Assembly: GCA_028284445.1 (NCBI GenBank)
Contig: JANQRS010000066.1
Span: forward strand, 1 to 64,000
DNA: 64,000 bases
DNA from: Calditrichia bacterium
GTDB taxonomy: Bacteria > Calditrichota > Calditrichia > RBG-13-44-9 > J075
Direction of reading: 5' to 3'
The translations under genes and the position numbers were made by a program. The notes below the pieces were generated by a model. That model was not told the origin of the DNA. It did not search any database and saw only the letters and a program-made list of their open reading frames with translations. Positions 60,941 to 64,000 of this stretch are shown in pieces. Numbering within the stretch: position 1 is the stretch's first letter; every line of letters starts with the position of its first letter.

Positions 60941-62458
60941 ATGAAGAATCGACACACAATTTTATTCATAGCAATTGGCATGTATCTACTGCTTGGTATG
61001 GCAACCGCAATTTTTGCACAGGATGCTGACACCTCTTGGACACAAACATTTGGATTGGCGGCATCAGATGAATATGGCGATGCTGTGCTGGAAACAAATG
61101 ATGGCGGCTTTATCATGGCCGGCAGAATTGGGCAGGTCAGCGGCCAACCGGATTCCGGTGACGTCTATATTTCCTATACCAATGCTGATGGCGCGCTGCT
61201 TTGGAGTAAGCGCTACGGCGGCGACGCGCGTGAGAATGGTGCGCTGGTTGTGCAAACTGCCGACAATGGCTATCTGCTTGCTGCGACCACCTTTTCTTTT
61301 GGGGCCGGGAATAGTGACTTTTGGGTAATTAAAACCGACGCCAACGGCGATTCATTGTGGAGCCGCACCTACGGCGGGGCAGATGCAGAAACATTGAATG
61401 ATGTTGTGGCGATCGACGATGGTGGTTTTTTACTTCTCGGCACCAGTCGCACGTTCGGACCGGCATTCGATGATGCATGGCTGGTACGCCTCGATAGCGA
61501 AGGAGATACCCTTTGGACAAAGGCAATTGGTGGCGGTGCGCGCGATAACCTGAGAGCGGTTTGCCAAACGGCCAATGGCGGATTTGCTATGGTTGGCAGG
61601 TCCTTTTCCTTCGGAGATCCGGGGCAGCCGGATGTTTGGGTTGTGCACACCGATGCCAACGGTGATACCCTCTGGACGCGCAACTATAATGGTCCGCATT
61701 ATCCCTGGAGTTCAGATGACGGCAATGATATTGTACATACGGCGGACGGCGGATTTGCGATCATCGGCAGTACGAATGGATTGCCAAATACCACCAATTC
61801 AGATATTTGGTTGCTGAAAACCGATGCCAATGGCGATACCTCCTGGACAGCAACCTACGGAGAAAGTCTGTCCGAAGAGATGTCGTCGCTTGTCGAAACC
61901 GCTGACGGTGGTTTCCTGATGGCCGGTTTCTCATCTGATGATGGCAGCAATCAAAATGCCTGGCTACTGCGCACCAGCGCATTCGGAGATAGCTTGTGGA
62001 TTCAAAAGTATGGCGGCGATCAGTTTGACCGCGCAAGTTCAATTGCCGCCACGACAGATAATGGATTTATCGTCAGCGGTTTCACCAGCTCTTTTGGTAG
62101 CGGTGGCTACGACGCCTGGCTGCTGAGAATTACCGGGGAACCATCCGTCGGTATCCACAATGCACCCGCCACACTCGCTGAGGGCATCGAACTGGCCCAG
62201 AATTATCCCAACCCCTTCAACCCAAGCACCTCAATTCAATTCAGTCTGCGAGAAACAGCGGAGATTGAGCTGCGGATATACAATATGCTTGGTCAACAAG
62301 TGCGTCTGGCGGTGAGCGGTCGGCGGCCGGCTGGGAGTCACAGGTTTGTATGGGATGGCCGTGATGATGGTGGGCAATCGGTTGTTAGCGGAATTTACTT
62401 TTATCGTTTGGCTACTAGCGACCAAGTCGCAACCCGCAGGATGATTTTGTTGAAATGA
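60941..62458 (+). CDS. secreted propeller-repeat protein with C-terminal sorting domain
   Basis: 505 aa with a signal peptide (about 1-27). About seven repeats of ~50 residues run over 35-400, each with a D.W..(K/H)TDANGD(S/T)LW.(R/K).YGG core and DGGF...G (e.g. VVHTDANGDTLWTRNYNG). A seven-bladed beta-propeller is likely. The C-terminal tail (about 420-505) has LAQNYPNPFNPSTSI and a final SGIYFYRLATSDQV region, homologous to the kelch protein's tail. The repeats may bind a surface polymer; the ligand is unknown. Start at 60941 has GGAGAAAG upstream. Confidence 0.85.
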   Translation: MKNRHTILFIAIGMYLLLGMATAIFAQDADTSWTQTFGLAASDEYGDAVLETNDGGFIMAGRIGQVSGQPDSGDVYISYTNADGALLWSKRYGGDARENGALVVQTADNGYLLAATTFSFGAGNSDFWVIKTDANGDSLWSRTYGGADAETLNDVVAIDDGGFLLLGTSRTFGPAFDDAWLVRLDSEGDTLWTKAIGGGARDNLRAVCQTANGGFAMVGRSFSFGDPGQPDVWVVHTDANGDTLWTRNYNGPHYPWSSDDGNDIVHTADGGFAIIGSTNGLPNTTNSDIWLLKTDANGDTSWTATYGESLSEEMSSLVETADGGFLMAGFSSDDGSNQNAWLLRTSAFGDSLWIQKYGGDQFDRASSIAATTDNGFIVSGFTSSFGSGGYDAWLLRITGEPSVGIHNAPATLAEGIELAQNYPNPFNPSTSIQFSLRETAEIELRIYNMLGQQVRLAVSGRRPAGSHRFVWDGRDDGGQSVVSGIYFYRLATSDQVATRRMILLK

Positions 62459-62500
62459 TGGCTAGAGAATCGAGCTGGGATGATTGATTCGCTTTCAACG

Positions 62501-62544
62501 ACATCCCCCTAAATGCCCCTTCGAAGGGGAACAGAGGGGGATGT
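62501..62544. repeat. 44-base palindromic element, copy 3
   Basis: ACATCCCCCT...AGGGGGATGT, exactly 44 bases like the copies at 19954 and 51599, with inner CCCCTTCGAAGGGG. It lies between the propeller-repeat gene and a short hypothetical gene. Confidence 0.9.
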
Positions 62545-62567
62545 CACAAACCGCGAATCGCTGACAA

Positions 62568-62924
62568 ATGGACAACGGGACAAAGGGACTACACATGCAT
62601 TTTCTGAGAATTAACGGCAATATCAAAATGATCATGAATCACCGTCAAAACAGTGATAATGATGAGGCGCTCATCTTTCAAGATCTCACACCGGTGCAGC
62701 AAGATCGCTATTGGGATCTGACTGGGCAGGGCTTTTCTGAATATCAGATCTTTGAGCAGCTAATGAGCGAAATCGCTGCTGCCAAGACGGAACGAAGTGC
62801 TATGACAAAGCAGCAGCTTACTGATCTACTGGAATCGCATTTTGGCAAATCGTTGCCAACGCTAACGCGCATGAATAAACAAGACTTAACCCTGATTTGT
62901 GAAAGCCTGGAGCTGGAGCATTGA
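62568..62924 (+). CDS. hypothetical protein
   Basis: 118 aa, no recognised family. The sequence is charged with a mid-section SEYQIFEQLMSEIAAA that could form a helix, and a C-terminal helical stretch KQQLTDLLESHF. No signal peptide. No good ribosome site is seen for the chosen ATG; several in-frame ATGs follow. The stop codon lies inside the ATTGAAGG octamer tract. It may be a decayed gene or a genuine small gene. Confidence 0.4.
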   Translation: MDNGTKGLHMHFLRINGNIKMIMNHRQNSDNDEALIFQDLTPVQQDRYWDLTGQGFSEYQIFEQLMSEIAAAKTERSAMTKQQLTDLLESHFGKSLPTLTRMNKQDLTLICESLELEH

Positions 62925-62942
62925 AGGATTGAAGCATTGAAA
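62920..62942. repeat. ATTGAAGG/ATTGAAGC octamer tract
   Basis: Two and a half octamer units are followed by an ATTGGAGATTTGAGATT segment, which also follows the octamer array at 59047 (as ATTGGAGATTAGAGATT). The two places therefore share a composite repeat of about 80 bases. Confidence 0.7.
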
Positions 62943-63017
62943 ATTGGAGATTTGAGATTGGGATATTGATGCGGCTTAAACGATCACCGATCAACGAAAA
63001 CAAAGAAGGCAAAGACC

Positions 63018-64000
63018 ATGAAGAATAGATATCCAACTAACAGAAAACAGCGAGTACTGGCACTGATTCTGCCGCTGTTACTGCTACTGCAACTGACCGC
63101 TTATGCTGAAATACCAAAAACCCTTAGCTATCAGGGTGTGCTGACTGATTCCAGCGGCGTACCGCTCCCGGATGGAGAATATGATATGTTCTTCAGCCTG
63201 TTTGAGGCGGAGACAGGCGGTCTTTCCATCTGGGACGAACCATTAACAGTTCAATTGATAAATGGGGTTTTTAGTGCGGAACTGGGCAGCTTTTGGCCGC
63301 TAAGCGTGGATTTTGATAAGGAATATTGGCTCGAAGTAGAATACAATGGCGATGTATTAACACCGAGAACCAAATTGACGGCAGCCGCCTATAGCTTGAA
63401 CACGGCGGACATTCCCGACAGCATTGTGACCACTGAGAAAATTGCAGACGGCAATGTGGTCCGCAGCATCAACGGTTTTACGGATGTTGTTGCATTTGCC
63501 GCCGGGGCGAATGTCACTCTCACGCCGCAAGGCAATACATTGATCATTGCTGCGGGTGATAGTCTCAACTCAGGCGGTGGAAATAGCCCCTGGTTGGATA
63601 TCGGTACTGGGCTCGCTTATACCGGCGGTGATGTTGGAATGGGAACCAATACACCTAAAGCCCGGGTGCATAGTCATCAACCCGCCGGTAGCACAACGCC
63701 CGGTTTCTATTCGGTAAACACCAATGCTGATTACACCGCTCCCGCTGGCCAGCCCCTTCAGTTGGGGCATTGGAATGCCAATACATCGACCTTTACCGAA
63801 CGAATGCGCATGACAATATCAGGGAATGTCGGTATCAATACGGATGCGCCGAACGCAAAATTGGGTATCGTCAATGATGGTACGAATACTGGCTTGTGGA
63901 TCAATCAGACCTCTACATCCGGTTTTGCCTCTGCGCTCGTTGTTGATCAAGCACAAGGGGTGTCTCCTGCTGCCCAGGTGAATGCCGCTTCCGGCAGCGG
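63018..64000 (+). CDS. large secreted surface protein, partial at window end
   Basis: At least 327 aa; the frame is open to the last base. A signal peptide (about 1-30) is followed by IPKTLSYQGVLTDSSG, DGEYDMFFSLFE, YWLEVEYNGD and LTAAAYSLNTAD, clearly homologous to the N-terminal region of the gene at 56547. VGMGTNTPKARVHSH and VGINTDAPNAKLGI motifs follow. It is thus a paralogue of that protein and probably continues with similar beta-roll repeats. A GAAGG ribosome site precedes the ATG. Confidence 0.82.
   Translation, partial: MKNRYPTNRKQRVLALILPLLLLLQLTAYAEIPKTLSYQGVLTDSSGVPLPDGEYDMFFSLFEAETGGLSIWDEPLTVQLINGVFSAELGSFWPLSVDFDKEYWLEVEYNGDVLTPRTKLTAAAYSLNTADIPDSIVTTEKIADGNVVRSINGFTDVVAFAAGANVTLTPQGNTLIIAAGDSLNSGGGNSPWLDIGTGLAYTGGDVGMGTNTPKARVHSHQPAGSTTPGFYSVNTNADYTAPAGQPLQLGHWNANTSTFTERMRMTISGNVGINTDAPNAKLGIVNDGTNTGLWINQTSTSGFASALVVDQAQGVSPAAQVNAASGS

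Overview
The window looks like a chromosomal segment of a Gram-negative, unflagellated-looking member of the FCB group or an allied candidate phylum (Calditrichota/KSB1-like). This is an inference. It rests on TonB-ExbB-ExbD1-ExbD2 in the Bacteroidota-like order, a GlmU-like protein of the Bacteroidota type, an AraC-tailed hybrid two-component protein, and secreted proteins ending in the NPFNPST-type sorting tail. No rRNA gene is present, so the lineage cannot be fixed from this sequence alone.

Layout. 0.4-7.1 kb: an S41 protease, the exbB-exbD-exbD-tonB energy-transduction operon, a GlmU-like protein and an LD-carboxypeptidase. 7.1-9.4 kb: purN-purH behind a strong sigma70-type promoter. 9.4-16.8 kb: the rod-shape cluster mreB-mreC-mreD-mrdA-rodA, then lgt and a TPR lipoprotein. 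16.9-19.9 kb: pyrR-pyrB-pyrC behind a leader holding a textbook PyrR-binding hairpin and an intrinsic terminator. 20.3-23.2 kb: dnaK-grpE. 23.5-26.9 kb: csrA and the two-subunit 2-oxoglutarate:ferredoxin oxidoreductase korA-korB.

27-38 kb is almost entirely minus-strand. It holds tRNA-Arg(ACG)-tadA-tRNA-Ser(GGA) (the deaminase beside its own tRNA substrate), VOC and HIT proteins, a small membrane protein, an MddA-like methanethiol S-methyltransferase, and a five-gene run of S9 peptidase, glutaminyl cyclase, SanA, second S9 peptidase and HNH protein. 38-47 kb is plus-strand: a redoxin, a TRAP permease pair without its binding protein, a porin, a PstS-like stub, a histidine kinase, and a GH31 homologue with degraded active-site motifs. 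47-51.5 kb (minus) has a toxin-first VapC/Phd-like pair overlapping a beta-carbonic anhydrase gene, and a LiaF-like/LytS/LytTR envelope-stress module.

51.8-64 kb is an accessory region: a giant hybrid sensor/AraC regulator, then secreted surface proteins (two paralogous YadA-head-like proteins, a kelch protein, a WD/PQQ-like repeat protein), separated by modular GTCAG hairpin repeats, heptamer/octamer microsatellites and a decayed sorting-tail gene remnant. The most unusual signals are the tRNA-tadA-tRNA arrangement, the PyrR attenuator, the modular GTCAG hairpin arrays, the diverse short tandem repeats, and the GH31 protein that has lost several catalytic residues.
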